In this document: one piece after another, positions 8,970-17,553 of the stretch
Numbering within the stretch: position 1 is the stretch's first letter
Layout of the letters: the number at the start of each line of letters is the position of its first letter
Assembly: GCA_027061995.1 (NCBI GenBank)
Contig: JAMOUT010000077.1
Coordinates: 1-31,247 of the forward strand
Direction of reading: 5' to 3'
Length of the DNA stretch: 31,247 bases
DNA from: Candidatus Aminicenantota bacterium
Lineage (GTDB): Bacteria; Acidobacteriota; Aminicenantia; JAMOAD01
Notes under the pieces: generated by a model
What the model was told of the DNA's origin: nothing
What the model saw: the letters and a program-made list of their open reading frames with translations, nothing else
Databases searched by the model: none
Made by a program: the position numbers and the translations under genes

Positions 8970-10352
8970 TTGATAAAAAGTATTAAAAATATGTTTTCGA
9001 TTCCCGATCTGAGAAAAAGGATTATTTTTACACTTTTACTTTTGGCTGTATATAGATTAGGTGCACAGGTTCCCACACCGGGTATTAATTCAACAGCACT
9101 TGCCGAGTTTTTTAATCAGGCAAAAAGCGGATTTCTCGGGTTTGTTGATATGTTCTCCGGAAGAGCTTTAAGTAGAATGAGTGTGTTTGCTCTCGGTATT
9201 ATGCCTTATATATCGGCTGCAATTATTCTTGAGCTTCTTGTTGTGGTTTGGCCCTATCTTGAAAAATTGAAAAAAGAGGGGGAATTGGGACAAAAGAAGA
9301 TAACCCAGATGACAAGATACGGAACAGTTGTAATATGTCTGATTCAGGGATTCGGAATCGCTGTAGGGCTCGAAAGAATGACTTCTCCTACGGGAAGCCC
9401 TGTTGTTTTGAGTCCTGGTTGGGGTTTCAGACTCTTAACTGTTTTAACTCTAACGGCAGGTGCGATTTTTGTCATGTGGCTCGGAGAGCAAATAACCGAG
9501 AGAGGGATAGGAAACGGTATTTCTCTTATTATTTTTGCTGGTATTGTCATCGGACTTCCCGCCGGTATCAGAAGTATTGTTATGAAATTCAGAAGTGGTG
9601 AGATGTCACCGTTGACTATTATTTTTCTTCTTGTGTTTATGTTGGCTGTTACAGCTTTTATTGTATTTGTTGAGAAAGGACAGAGGAGAATCCCCGTATC
9701 TTACGGAAAAAAAGTTCAGGGTAGAAAAATTTACGGTGGTCAATCCACTCATCTTCCTCTTAAAGTAAATACAGGTGGAGTTATTCCCATCATTTTCGCA
9801 TCTTCAGTTATTACTTTTCCCGCTACTATAGCAGGGTTCATTCATCATCCGATTGCTCAGTCAATTGCAAGGCAACTTGGTTGGGGTATGCCTCTTTATA
9901 ATCTTCTTTACATAAGTGCGATAATATTTTTCACATATTTTTATATATCAATCATATATAATCCGCAAGATGTTTCAGATAATCTGAGAAAATATTCCGG
10001 ATATATTCCCGGAATAAGACCGGGAAAAAACACGGCCGATTACATAGATAGTGTTTTATCAAGATTAACTTTTATAGGAGCTATGTATCTCGCATTGGTA
10101 GCGATAGTTCCCGAATTTATGATGAATGGTTTCAGGGTTGATGCTATTCCTTTTATCGGAGATTTTCTTGATGCTAATTTACCTCATTGGGTTACAAACG
10201 GTATGGGTGTAACATTCTATTTCGGAGGAACATCCTTGCTTATTGTTGTCGGTGTTGCCATGGATACACTTAATCAAATCGAGTCTCAACTTGTTATGAG
10301 AAATTATGAGAGTTTTTCAAGCAGAATAAAATTGAGAGGTAGAAAAGGATGA
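8970..10352 (+). CDS. secY: Protein translocase subunit SecY
   Basis: SecY is the pore-forming subunit of the SecYEG channel. The start is TTG 8970: AAGGAG at 8957-8962 is 7 bases upstream, and the first residues MIKSIKNMFSIPDLRKRIIF align with other SecY N-termini. The 460-residue protein has about ten hydrophobic segments. Family motifs include AVYRLGAQVPTPGIN, FALGIMPYISAAIILELL, GERGIGNGISLIIFAGI-like residues (TERGIGNGISLIIFAGI) and, near the C-terminus, GTSLLIVVGVAMDTLNQIES. It overlaps adk by 4 bases, as in many spc operons. Confidence 0.98.
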   Translation: MIKSIKNMFSIPDLRKRIIFTLLLLAVYRLGAQVPTPGINSTALAEFFNQAKSGFLGFVDMFSGRALSRMSVFALGIMPYISAAIILELLVVVWPYLEKLKKEGELGQKKITQMTRYGTVVICLIQGFGIAVGLERMTSPTGSPVVLSPGWGFRLLTVLTLTAGAIFVMWLGEQITERGIGNGISLIIFAGIVIGLPAGIRSIVMKFRSGEMSPLTIIFLLVFMLAVTAFIVFVEKGQRRIPVSYGKKVQGRKIYGGQSTHLPLKVNTGGVIPIIFASSVITFPATIAGFIHHPIAQSIARQLGWGMPLYNLLYISAIIFFTYFYISIIYNPQDVSDNLRKYSGYIPGIRPGKNTADYIDSVLSRLTFIGAMYLALVAIVPEFMMNGFRVDAIPFIGDFLDANLPHWVTNGMGVTFYFGGTSLLIVVGVAMDTLNQIESQLVMRNYESFSSRIKLRGRKG

Positions 10353-11005
10353 GGATAATTCTCTTAGGTGCCCCGGGGGCAGGAAAAGGAACCCAGGGAG
10401 ATCTTATTTCCGAAAAATATAATATTCCGAAAATATCCACAGGGGATATTCTAAGAGAAGCTGTTAGAAAAGGGACTCCGCTCGGGAAGAAAGCAAAAGA
10501 GGTCATGGAGCAAGGTAAGCTTGTCAGTGATGATATTATACTCGGTATTATTAAAGATAGGATTGAAGAGATAGATTGTAAAAAAGGGTATATACTTGAC
10601 GGTTTTCCGAGGACAATTGAGCAGGCGGAATCATTCGAGAATATGGTTAAGGATGATAATGAGATAGTCCTGTATATAAATATAAAAAAAGATGAATTAA
10701 TAAGAAGATTATCTTCGAGAAGAATTTGCCCGAAATGCGGAGCGATTTACAGTTTAATTGTCGAACCTCCGAAAAAAGATGGGATATGTGATAATTGCGG
10801 AGCGACACTTATTCAAAGAGATGATGATAAGCCTGAAACCATAGAAAAAAGATATAAGATTTATCTTAAAAGCACCGAACCTCTCATTAACTTTTATAAA
10901 AAAAGAGGAAACTTGGTTGAGATTGAAGGAAACACCGAAATTGAAAAGATTTTTTCAAAAATTTGTGATATAATAGAGCGGCAAAATGATAATATTAAAA
11001 AATAG
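10349..11005 (+). CDS. adk: Adenylate kinase, zinc-LID type
   Basis: This cytoplasmic enzyme converts ATP + AMP to 2 ADP. The 218-residue protein has the P-loop GAPGAGKGTQ (residues 7-16) and the AMP-binding STGDILREA. DGFPRT and RRICPKCG follow. The LID domain has four cysteines (CPKCG and CDNCG), so it is the long, zinc-structured bacterial form. It overlaps secY by 4 bases at the start and map by 20 bases at the end, and is clearly part of the spc-alpha run. Confidence 0.98.
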   Translation: MRIILLGAPGAGKGTQGDLISEKYNIPKISTGDILREAVRKGTPLGKKAKEVMEQGKLVSDDIILGIIKDRIEEIDCKKGYILDGFPRTIEQAESFENMVKDDNEIVLYINIKKDELIRRLSSRRICPKCGAIYSLIVEPPKKDGICDNCGATLIQRDDDKPETIEKRYKIYLKSTEPLINFYKKRGNLVEIEGNTEIEKIFSKICDIIERQNDNIKK

Positions 11006-11735
11006 AGAAGAAAAATTAAAAATGAAGGAAAGCAATAGAATAGTAGCCCTTGTCTTAAAAGAGATTGAGAAAAAAATAAAACCAGGGGTGAAAACCATTG
11101 ATTTGGATAAATTTGCCGAAGAATTAATAAGAAAAGAGGGAGCTGTTCCGGGTTTTAAGGGTTATCTCGGGTACCCTGCAACTCTTTGCATATCCATAGA
11201 TGAGGAGATTGTTCACGGAATCCCGTCCGAAAGAAAATTGAAAGAGGGTGAGATAGTATCAATAGATGTTGGGACCATAAAGGACGGGTTTTACGGAGAT
11301 GGTGCTCGGACTTATGCGGTCGGTGAAATTGATGAATCGGGTAAAAAACTTATGGAGACGACTGAAAAATCTTTATATATAGGTATTGAAAAAGCAATCC
11401 CGGGGAACAGACTTTCCGATATTTCAAATGCTATTCAAACCCATATTGAGAGTGAAGGTTTTTCAGTTGTTAGAGATTTTGTAGGTCATGGCATCGGGAG
11501 AAATTTGCATGAAGACCCTCAAATACCTAATTACGGAGATCCGGGTATGGGTCCTGTTATTAGAGAGGGGATGACATTTGCGATTGAACCAATGGTTTGT
11601 GAAGGAAAAAGCTGGAAAACAAAAATTTTACCTGACGGTTGGACAGCTGTTTGTGAGGATGGTTCGAGAGCCGCACATTTCGAGCATACTATTTTTATTA
11701 ATGCTGAAGGTCCTGAAATTTTAACGGTGGCATAA
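10986..11735 (+). CDS. map: Methionine aminopeptidase, type I
   Basis: This 249-residue dinuclear metalloprotease removes initiator methionine. The ATG at 10986 lies inside adk (20-base overlap), but [20 protein letters not shown] matches the usual Map N-terminus, so the long start is favoured. Metal ligands are visible: the two Asp of [16 protein letters not shown], His in [13 protein letters not shown], Glu in MTFAIEPM and Glu in EHTIFI. It overlaps infA by one base. The order secY-adk-map-infA-rpmJ is typical of many bacteria outside the gamma-proteobacteria. Confidence 0.98.
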   Translation: MIILKNREEKLKMKESNRIVALVLKEIEKKIKPGVKTIDLDKFAEELIRKEGAVPGFKGYLGYPATLCISIDEEIVHGIPSERKLKEGEIVSIDVGTIKDGFYGDGARTYAVGEIDESGKKLMETTEKSLYIGIEKAIPGNRLSDISNAIQTHIESEGFSVVRDFVGHGIGRNLHEDPQIPNYGDPGMGPVIREGMTFAIEPMVCEGKSWKTKILPDGWTAVCEDGSRAAHFEHTIFINAEGPEILTVA

Positions 11736-11956
11736 TGGGAAAAGAAGACCATATCGAGATTAAAGGGACTGTGCTTGAAACATTGCCTAACGGCAAATTC
11801 AAGATTGAGATGGAAGGCAATCCCGAACATATTATAATGGCACATATATCCGGAAAGATGAGAAAATACAGAATCAGGATTCTCCCCGGAGATAAAGTGC
11901 TTGTTGAAGTTTCACCTTATGATCTTACTAAAGGTAGAATAGTTTATAGATATTAG
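11735..11956 (+). CDS. infA: Translation initiation factor IF-1
   Basis: This 73-residue S1/OB-fold protein begins [20 protein letters not shown]. It contains the IF-1 signature [19 protein letters not shown] and ends [16 protein letters not shown]-1 occupies the ribosomal A site during initiation. The ATG shares its first base with the last base of the map stop. rpmJ follows after 9 bases containing AGGAGG. Confidence 0.98.
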   Translation: MGKEDHIEIKGTVLETLPNGKFKIEMEGNPEHIIMAHISGKMRKYRIRILPGDKVLVEVSPYDLTKGRIVYRY

Positions 11957-11965
11957 GAGGTTATT

Positions 11966-12079
11966 ATGAAAGTCAGAGCATCAGTAAAAAAGATGTGTGA
12001 TAAATGTAAGATAATTAAAAGACATGGTGTTGTCAGAGTTATCTGTGAAAACCCTAAACATAAGCAGAGACAAGGATAA
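11966..12079 (+). CDS. rpmJ: 50S ribosomal protein L36, zinc type
   Basis: This 37-codon gene starts at ATG 11966, after TTAGGAGGTTATT. The product reads [20 protein letters not shown] and ends NPKHKQRQG. The cysteines CDKC and the later C...H give the CCCH zinc site of the C+ form of L36. L36 is the smallest bacterial ribosomal protein and sits between 23S rRNA domains. Its position between infA and rpsM is conserved. Confidence 0.97.
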   Translation: MKVRASVKKMCDKCKIIKRHGVVRVICENPKHKQRQG

Positions 12080-12090
12080 GGAGGTGTGAG

Positions 12091-12459
12091 TTGGCAAGAA
12101 TAGCAGGAGTGGAAATACCTGAGAACAAAAGAGTTTTAATTAGTTTAACTTATATTTTCGGAATAGGCAGATCAACATCTGAAAAGATACTAGAAAAAGC
12201 TAAAATCGACAAGAACAAAAAAGTTAAGGAATTATCACCCGAAGAGATTAATAAAATCAGAGGGATTATCGAAAAAGAGCAGAAAGTCGAGGGAGACTTG
12301 AGAAAAGAGGTTCAGATGAATATTAAAAGATTGATTGAGATAGGTTCCTACAGAGGAAGAAGGCATGTTATGAAACTACCTGTGAGAGGTCAAAAGACCA
12401 AAACAAATGCTCGAACAAGAAAAGGACCCAAAGGTTCTTTAATAAAGAAGAAAAAATAA
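12091..12459 (+). CDS. rpsM: 30S ribosomal protein S13
   Basis: This 122-residue protein uses a TTG start at 12091, after AAGGAGGTGTGAG. The N-terminus [20 protein letters not shown] is the conserved S13 start, and there is no nearer ATG. Motifs include [15 protein letters not shown] and the C-terminal [20 protein letters not shown] with [11 protein letters not shown]13 contacts P-site tRNA and L5. It is the first gene of the alpha-operon segment. Confidence 0.98.
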   Translation: MARIAGVEIPENKRVLISLTYIFGIGRSTSEKILEKAKIDKNKKVKELSPEEINKIRGIIEKEQKVEGDLRKEVQMNIKRLIEIGSYRGRRHVMKLPVRGQKTKTNARTRKGPKGSLIKKKK

Positions 12460-12470
12460 GGAGGAGATAA

Positions 12471-12860
12471 ATGCCACCGAGAAGAAGAGGAAAAAAGAAA
12501 AAGATAACAAAAGTGGTAACAAGTGGTGTTGCGAATATTTATTCCACATTTAACAATACAATAGTTACAATAACTGATACCGAAGGAAATGTTCTCGCAT
12601 GGGCTTCGGGTGGAACCGCAGGCTTTAAAGGGGCGAGAAAAGGAACTCCTTTTGCAGCCCAGATAGCTGCGCAGAGTGCGGTTGAAAAAGCAAAAGAATA
12701 TAAAATGCAAACTGTTGATGTTAATGTAAAAGGTCCCGGCCCCGGAAGAGAAGCGGCATTAAGGACTATTAATTCAGCGGGTTTAAGAGTTAAATCAATC
12801 AGAGATATAACTCCGATACCGCATAATGGTTGTAGAGCAAGAAAAAGAAGAAGAGTATAG
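12471..12860 (+). CDS. rpsK: 30S ribosomal protein S11
   Basis: This 129-residue protein has a basic N-terminus ([14 protein letters not shown]). The S11 core follows: [40 protein letters not shown], and the signature [17 protein letters not shown]. It ends [19 protein letters not shown], as nearly all S11 proteins do. S11 sits on the 30S platform by the mRNA exit. Confidence 0.98.
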   Translation: MPPRRRGKKKKITKVVTSGVANIYSTFNNTIVTITDTEGNVLAWASGGTAGFKGARKGTPFAAQIAAQSAVEKAKEYKMQTVDVNVKGPGPGREAALRTINSAGLRVKSIRDITPIPHNGCRARKRRRV

Positions 12861-12869
12861 GAGGAACTT

Positions 12870-13511
12870 ATGTCAAGATATACGGAAGCTAAATGTCGTC
12901 TGTGCAGGAGAGAGATGACTAAACTCTATTTAAAAGGAGCTAAATGCTATACTGATAAATGTCCCCTTGAGAAAAGAAAATTTCCTCCGGGAAAACCTGG
13001 AAGAGGAAGACAAAAAGCGCTTATCGGGTATAATCTTCAGTTAAGGGAAAAACAAAAAGTAAAAAGACATTATGGTATGACCGAGAAACAATTTTTTCTG
13101 TTCTTTCAGAGAGCGAACAGGATGGGTGGAGTAACCGGTGAAAATCTTATTCAACTTCTTGAAAGAAGATTGGATAATGTTGTTTTTAAATCAGGTTTTG
13201 CCACATCAAGAAATCAGGCAAGACAGCTTATAAGACATGGTTTTGTTCAGGTGAACGGAAGAAAAGTTAATATCCCTTCATTCTTGGTAAAAAAAGAGGA
13301 TATTGTTGAATATAGAGAGGGGAAAAAAGAGAAAATAACGGATTTGGCCGAAGAGGGTAAAAATCTTGTAAATTCTTCGGTTAAAACACTTCCTACATGG
13401 TTTAGCGTTGACCATGATGAGATGAAAGTTAAGATAGTGGAATTGCCGGGTATCAAAGATATAAGCATTCCTGTTGAAGAGCATTTAATTGTTGAGCTTT
13501 ACTCCAAATAA
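12870..13511 (+). CDS. rpsD: 30S ribosomal protein S4, zinc type
   Basis: This 213-residue protein has an N-terminal zinc motif: CRLC near residues 9-12 and two further cysteines about residues 26 and 31 (CYTDKC). This is the C+ S4 form. The S4 RNA-binding domain follows (LERRLDNVVFKSGFATSRNQ, ARQLIRHGFVQVNGRKVNIP). S4 starts 30S body assembly and in some bacteria represses the alpha operon. A strong AGGAGG precedes the ATG. Confidence 0.98.
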   Translation: MSRYTEAKCRLCRREMTKLYLKGAKCYTDKCPLEKRKFPPGKPGRGRQKALIGYNLQLREKQKVKRHYGMTEKQFFLFFQRANRMGGVTGENLIQLLERRLDNVVFKSGFATSRNQARQLIRHGFVQVNGRKVNIPSFLVKKEDIVEYREGKKEKITDLAEEGKNLVNSSVKTLPTWFSVDHDEMKVKIVELPGIKDISIPVEEHLIVELYSK

Positions 13512-13526
13512 GGGAGGTATATATAT

Positions 13527-14525
13527 ATGAAAGATTTAAAAAAACATTTTCAAAAACCGAGAACAGTGGAGGTGGACGAAGGAACTATTACCGAAAATTA
13601 TGGTAGGTTTGAGGCACAACCTCTCGAAAAAGGGTTTGCAACCACTCTTGGTAATGCGATGAGAAGGGTTTTATTATCTTCGATAGAAGGGGCTGCTATA
13701 ACCTCTGTTAAAATTGACGGAGTTGTTCATGAATTTTCGACAATTCAGGGTGTGTGGGAAGATGTTTTAAATATTATTTTAAACTTAAAAGCTATCCCTA
13801 TAAAGATGGATGTGGAAGGTCCCGTAATAATGACATTGAAAAAAGTCGGAGAGGGTGAAGTTAAATCAGGTGATATTAAAGTTCCCGAGGGGATAGAGAT
13901 TATTGATAAGGATATACACATAGCAACTCTTGATAAAGACGGAAGACTTGTTATGGAGATGAAAGTTGATAAAAATTTCGGATATGTTCCTGCGGAATAT
14001 AATTATGATGATGATCAATTTATTCCCATAGATTCTGTTCATTCACCGATTAAACAGGTTAAATATTCCGTGGAAAATGCAAGGGTGGGTTTCAGAACCG
14101 ATTATGAAAAACTCATACTTGAAGTATGGACAAACGGAACTGTCCGACCAACCGATGCCATTGATAAAGCGGCAAAGATTTTAAGAGAACATTTTGCCAT
14201 ATTTATGAACTCCGAGGATGAACTCGGTATGTTCGGAAAAGCCGATGAAAAAGAGGCGTTATGGGATAAATTGGAAATATTGACTTCTACAATTGCTGAT
14301 CTTTCATTATCCGCGAGAGCAACTAATTCTCTTGAAAGAGCCGGGGTTAAACATGTTTATCAATTGGTTCAAAAAACCGAGGATGAATTAATGGCGACAG
14401 AGAAACTCGGTAAAAAATCCGTTGATGAAATTATAAATAAAATAAATGAGTTAGGGTTTACACCTGGCATCAAACTTCATAATGATTTGCTTAAAAAAAT
14501 CGAAACAAAAATTAATACGAAATAA
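13527..14525 (+). CDS. rpoA: RNA polymerase alpha subunit
   Basis: This 332-residue protein has the N-terminal dimerisation domain (LEKGFATTLGNAMRRVLLSS, IEGAAITSVKIDGVVHEFST). The C-terminal DNA/activator-binding domain follows after a flexible linker (LSARATNSLERAGVKHVYQL, then LGKKSVDEIINKINELG, about residues 265-315). Both domains are complete. It nucleates core polymerase assembly and reads UP elements. An AGGGAGG Shine-Dalgarno lies ten bases upstream. It sits between rpsD and rplQ as in most bacteria. Confidence 0.98.
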   Translation: MKDLKKHFQKPRTVEVDEGTITENYGRFEAQPLEKGFATTLGNAMRRVLLSSIEGAAITSVKIDGVVHEFSTIQGVWEDVLNIILNLKAIPIKMDVEGPVIMTLKKVGEGEVKSGDIKVPEGIEIIDKDIHIATLDKDGRLVMEMKVDKNFGYVPAEYNYDDDQFIPIDSVHSPIKQVKYSVENARVGFRTDYEKLILEVWTNGTVRPTDAIDKAAKILREHFAIFMNSEDELGMFGKADEKEALWDKLEILTSTIADLSLSARATNSLERAGVKHVYQLVQKTEDELMATEKLGKKSVDEIINKINELGFTPGIKLHNDLLKKIETKINTK

Positions 14526-14536
14526 GGAGTAATCCG

Positions 14537-14926
14537 ATGAGACATTTGGTAGCACATAGGAAATTGGGTAGAAATCAAGGGCATAGAAAAGCCCTTTTAA
14601 GAAACCTTGTTATATCTTTGATAGAAAGGGAGAGGATTACCACAACTCTTCAAAAAGCAAAAGAAGCTCGATCAATGGCTGAAAAAATGGTTACATTGGG
14701 GAAAAAAGGAACTCTACATCATAGAAGACTTGCATATAGATTTTTAACGAAGAAAAATCCATTAAAAAAACTATTTGATGAGATAGCCCCGAGATTTTCC
14801 GAAAGAGACGGAGGATATACCAGAATAATCAGACTCAGCACAAGAAAAGGTGACGGAGCTGAAATGGCTATTCTTGAATTTGTGGATTATGAATTCAAGA
14901 AAAAAGCCAAAAAAAAGAAAAGTTAA
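14537..14926 (+). CDS. rplQ: 50S ribosomal protein L17
   Basis: This 129-residue protein starts MRHLVAHRKLGRNQGHRKAL and carries LRNLVISLIERERITTTLQK, the L17 signature. It ends LEFVDYEFKKKAKKKKS. L17 binds all six 23S domains near the tunnel exit. It is normally the last gene of the alpha operon. Here a protease reading frame starts 38 bases before its stop. Confidence 0.98.
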   Translation: MRHLVAHRKLGRNQGHRKALLRNLVISLIERERITTTLQKAKEARSMAEKMVTLGKKGTLHHRRLAYRFLTKKNPLKKLFDEIAPRFSERDGGYTRIIRLSTRKGDGAEMAILEFVDYEFKKKAKKKKS

Positions 14927-16439
14927 AATTATAGAGAAAAGAGATAATTTAAGAAAAAACAGAAAATTTAATCTTGTATTTCTCTTTATATTAATATTTA
15001 TAATAACCAATATATTATCCTCTTTGGAATTCAGAGAAGGAAAATACAATAAATTATCGATAAAATCAGGTTCATCAGTTTTTTCAAGGATAACCGTTGA
15101 TTTTTCAAATAAAATAAAATCATTCGGGATAGAAAGTCTTTTTTATAAACAAAAATTCAGAGGTGTTCCCGTTTTCGGCGGAAAAATAGTTGAACATAGG
15201 TCGGAATCGGGTAAAATAAGTTATAGTTTTAATCTGTATGATAATATTATTCCGAAAAATAAAATCATATTAACCAAACCAAAAATAATAAAAGATATAG
15301 AAGAAAAATTCAATGGATTCTTTATCAGAAAAATCAATCTTTTTATCCTACCTTTGAAAAACGGGGATTTTTACTCCTATGTAGCGGATATAGTAAACGG
15401 GAACAAAAGATATCTTTTGTTTATTGACAGTGAAACAGGTAAAATAATAGATAAGATAGACAATATCCAGTTTGATGAGATTCCGAGAATAGGAAAAGGG
15501 ATAGGAGCTCTCGGAGATATTAAAAAATTCTCATCAATTTTATCAAATGGAGCATTTTGGCCGAGAGACAGAATGAGACCGGCACTAATCGAGACTTATG
15601 ATGTTAAATGGGGGAAAAATTTGGAAAAAGCATATTTCCCATCCGATGATGATAATGTATGGGAAAACAGACCTCTTGTGGATGCTCACGCATATTCTGG
15701 TTTTGTTTATGATATCTATTATAAAGTTTTTTCAAGAAAGGGGATTGATAATAAAAATATGAAGATTAAGAATTTCGTAAACTACGGGAACGGATATAAT
15801 AATGCTTTTTGGAACGGTGATTCAATAGTTTACGGGAGCGGAGACGAGAGTGTTTATTACCCTTTTTCAACAGCGCTTGATATAGTTGCCCATGAATATA
15901 CTCACGGAGTGATCGAATGGACGAGCGGGCTTATATATCAGAATGAATCGGGAGCGTTGAATGAAGCATTCGCGGATATTATGGGGGTATATACTGAGTT
16001 TTATTATCAAAAAAAGGGGATAGGATATTTAAGAGCTGATTGGTGGATAGGGGAAGACTTATTCAGAAATTTTGGTTCAATATTAAGGAGTATAAGAGCT
16101 CCCTACGGAGAGAGCGGTTATCCTTCTCATTATAATATGAGATACAAGGGTAGAAATAATGATGCTAAAGTTCATTATAATTCCACTATTGTAAGTTATG
16201 TTTTTTATCTTTTATCAGAAGGCGGAATTAATGAATATTCTCTATTATATATATCCGGAATCGGTCTGGATAAAGCCATTAAAATATTTTATAATGCATT
16301 TACGGGTTATCTTCCGGAAACAGCAAACTTTCATAAAGCGAGGTTGGAAACCATCAGAGCAGCTCAAGATCTTTACGGAGTAAATTCCAATGAGGTTCAA
16401 CAATTAAAAAGGGCTTGGGATTCCGTAGGGGTTGAATAA
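14889..16439 (+). CDS. M4-family (thermolysin-type) zinc metallopeptidase
   Basis: The protein has 516 residues from ATG 14889. It has a basic N-terminus, one hydrophobic segment at about 26-46 (signal peptide or membrane anchor), and an FTP-like propeptide (FRGVPVFGGKIVEH, about 90-103). A PepSY-like stretch to about 190 and the M4 catalytic domain from about 225 follow. Zinc ligands are His335, His339 (HEYTH) and Glu359 (ALNEAFADIMG), with the expected 20-residue step from the second His to Glu. The likely catalytic His429 lies in VHYNS. It should be exported and self-processed. The start lies 38 bases inside rplQ and no Shine-Dalgarno is visible. An upstream in-frame GTG at 14850 is possible but less likely. 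It may be co-expressed with the ribosomal run. Confidence 0.9.
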   Translation: MNSRKKPKKRKVKIIEKRDNLRKNRKFNLVFLFILIFIITNILSSLEFREGKYNKLSIKSGSSVFSRITVDFSNKIKSFGIESLFYKQKFRGVPVFGGKIVEHRSESGKISYSFNLYDNIIPKNKIILTKPKIIKDIEEKFNGFFIRKINLFILPLKNGDFYSYVADIVNGNKRYLLFIDSETGKIIDKIDNIQFDEIPRIGKGIGALGDIKKFSSILSNGAFWPRDRMRPALIETYDVKWGKNLEKAYFPSDDDNVWENRPLVDAHAYSGFVYDIYYKVFSRKGIDNKNMKIKNFVNYGNGYNNAFWNGDSIVYGSGDESVYYPFSTALDIVAHEYTHGVIEWTSGLIYQNESGALNEAFADIMGVYTEFYYQKKGIGYLRADWWIGEDLFRNFGSILRSIRAPYGESGYPSHYNMRYKGRNNDAKVHYNSTIVSYVFYLLSEGGINEYSLLYISGIGLDKAIKIFYNAFTGYLPETANFHKARLETIRAAQDLYGVNSNEVQQLKRAWDSVGVE

Positions 16440-16481
16440 ATATTTATTTGATGATTTCTTGTCTTAATTAACATAAATTTT

Positions 16482-16645
16482 AAAGCCTCCGAGAATCAAA
16501 GCCGAAAAGAAGCCCAAAGCCCAAAGCCTCCGTGGCAGCTCTTTGGGCTTAGAGCTAATAAAGCATAAAGCTCTTGCAAAGAAAAGCCAAAGCCATTAAG
16601 CTTTTGTAGTTGGCTTTGAAAATAGCTCCGATGCTTTGATGCTTT
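16482..16645. repeat. AAGC/GCTT-rich intergenic repeat cluster
   Basis: The 361-base gap between the metallopeptidase and parA holds no gene. This part is dense in AAAGC, AGCTC and GCTTT words. AAAGCCTCCG is directly repeated at 16482-16491 and 16523-16532. AAGCCCAAAG at 16510-16519 and again at 16517-16526 can pair with CTTTGGGCTT at 16541-16550. AGCTCT at 16537-16542 pairs with AGAGCT at 16551-16556. AAAGCCAA at 16583-16590 pairs with TTGGCTTT at 16610-16617. GATGCTTT is tandemly repeated near 16630-16644. Several folds are mutually exclusive. No T-run follows, so it is not a typical terminator. Its function is unknown. Confidence 0.7.
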
Positions 16646-16746
16646 GTTTTATTCATCATTGTTTGTTTGAAGATTTTATGCTCTCGCCTTAAAGTTTTTT
16701 ATCTCTTTTCATTATTTTATTTGAATTATCGGCTAAATAAATCCTC

Positions 16747-16775
16747 TTGAACAAAACAGGAAATTAGAATATAAT
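16747..16775 (+). promoter_or_regulatory. Promoter of parAB
   Basis: TTGAAC at 16747-16752 and TATAAT at 16770-16775 are separated by exactly 17 bases. This is a good sigma-70-type promoter. Transcription would start near 16782, leaving a short leader with GAGGTAGGGA in front of the TTG start of parA. Confidence 0.7.
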
Positions 16776-16800
16776 TTGATATTAAATATGAGGTAGGGAA

Positions 16801-17553
16801 TTGATAATAACAATAGCTAACCAAAAAGGTGGAGTTGGAAAAACAACCACCGCAATTAATCTTTCCGCTGGTCTTGCATACAAAGGCAAGAAAGTTTTAC
16901 TTATTGATCTTGACCCTCAGGCAAACAGCACAATAACTTTTGTTGACCCCCATTCGCTTACTGTTTCCATTTTTGATGTTTTGACCGATAAAGCCGGATT
17001 TGAAGAGGCGATAGTTAATACGGAGATAGAAAATCTTGATCTCGCCCCTTCAACAATCTCTCTTGCAAAACTCGAAAGGGAACTTCTCGGTGATATAGAC
17101 AGCCATTTTAAATTAAAGGATAAACTATCGGAATTAAGCGGAGAATACGATTATATAATAATAGATACACCTCCCACTCTCGGGATAATCACCCTTAATG
17201 CTTTTGTTGCGGCTACCCATGTTCTTGTCCCTATCCAATCCTCATATTTTGCACTTGAAGGGACGGATGACCTTCTTGAAACAATTGAGAAAGTAAAATA
17301 TAGAAGTAATCCCTCCTTAACTCTTCTCGGAGTTGTAATAACTCTGCATGACAGAAGAACAGCTCTCGGAAAAGATATTGTGGAGCAGATAAAAAAAGTA
17401 TTTAAAGATAAAGTTTTCAAAACAATAATCCTGAAAAATGTCAGACTTGAAGAAAGTCCCGCATACAGGGAATCAATATATACATTCGCCCCCTCTTCAA
17501 AAGGAGCGAAAGATTATCTGAGTTTAACGGAGGAGATTCTATCCCGTGGCTAA
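16801..17553 (+). CDS. parA: Chromosome-partitioning ATPase ParA (Soj)
   Basis: This 250-residue protein starts at TTG 16801, preceded by GAGGTAGGGA. The N-terminus IITIANQKGGVGKTT has the deviant Walker A motif KGGVGKTT (residues 9-16) with both signature lysines. LLIDLDPQANST and the Walker B DYIIIDTPPTLG (about 117-128) follow. There is no N-terminal helix-turn-helix, so it is the short chromosomal Soj type and not a plasmid type Ia ParA. It forms ATP-dependent dimers on DNA and, with ParB, segregates origins. It overlaps parB by 8 bases. Confidence 0.96.
   Translation: MIITIANQKGGVGKTTTAINLSAGLAYKGKKVLLIDLDPQANSTITFVDPHSLTVSIFDVLTDKAGFEEAIVNTEIENLDLAPSTISLAKLERELLGDIDSHFKLKDKLSELSGEYDYIIIDTPPTLGIITLNAFVAATHVLVPIQSSYFALEGTDDLLETIEKVKYRSNPSLTLLGVVITLHDRRTALGKDIVEQIKKVFKDKVFKTIILKNVRLEESPAYRESIYTFAPSSKGAKDYLSLTEEILSRG

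Noticed and set aside
16510-16550. Hairpin after the metallopeptidase as an intrinsic terminator
   Set aside because: The stem has a 14-15 base loop or longer and is followed by AGAGCTAATA with no T-run.
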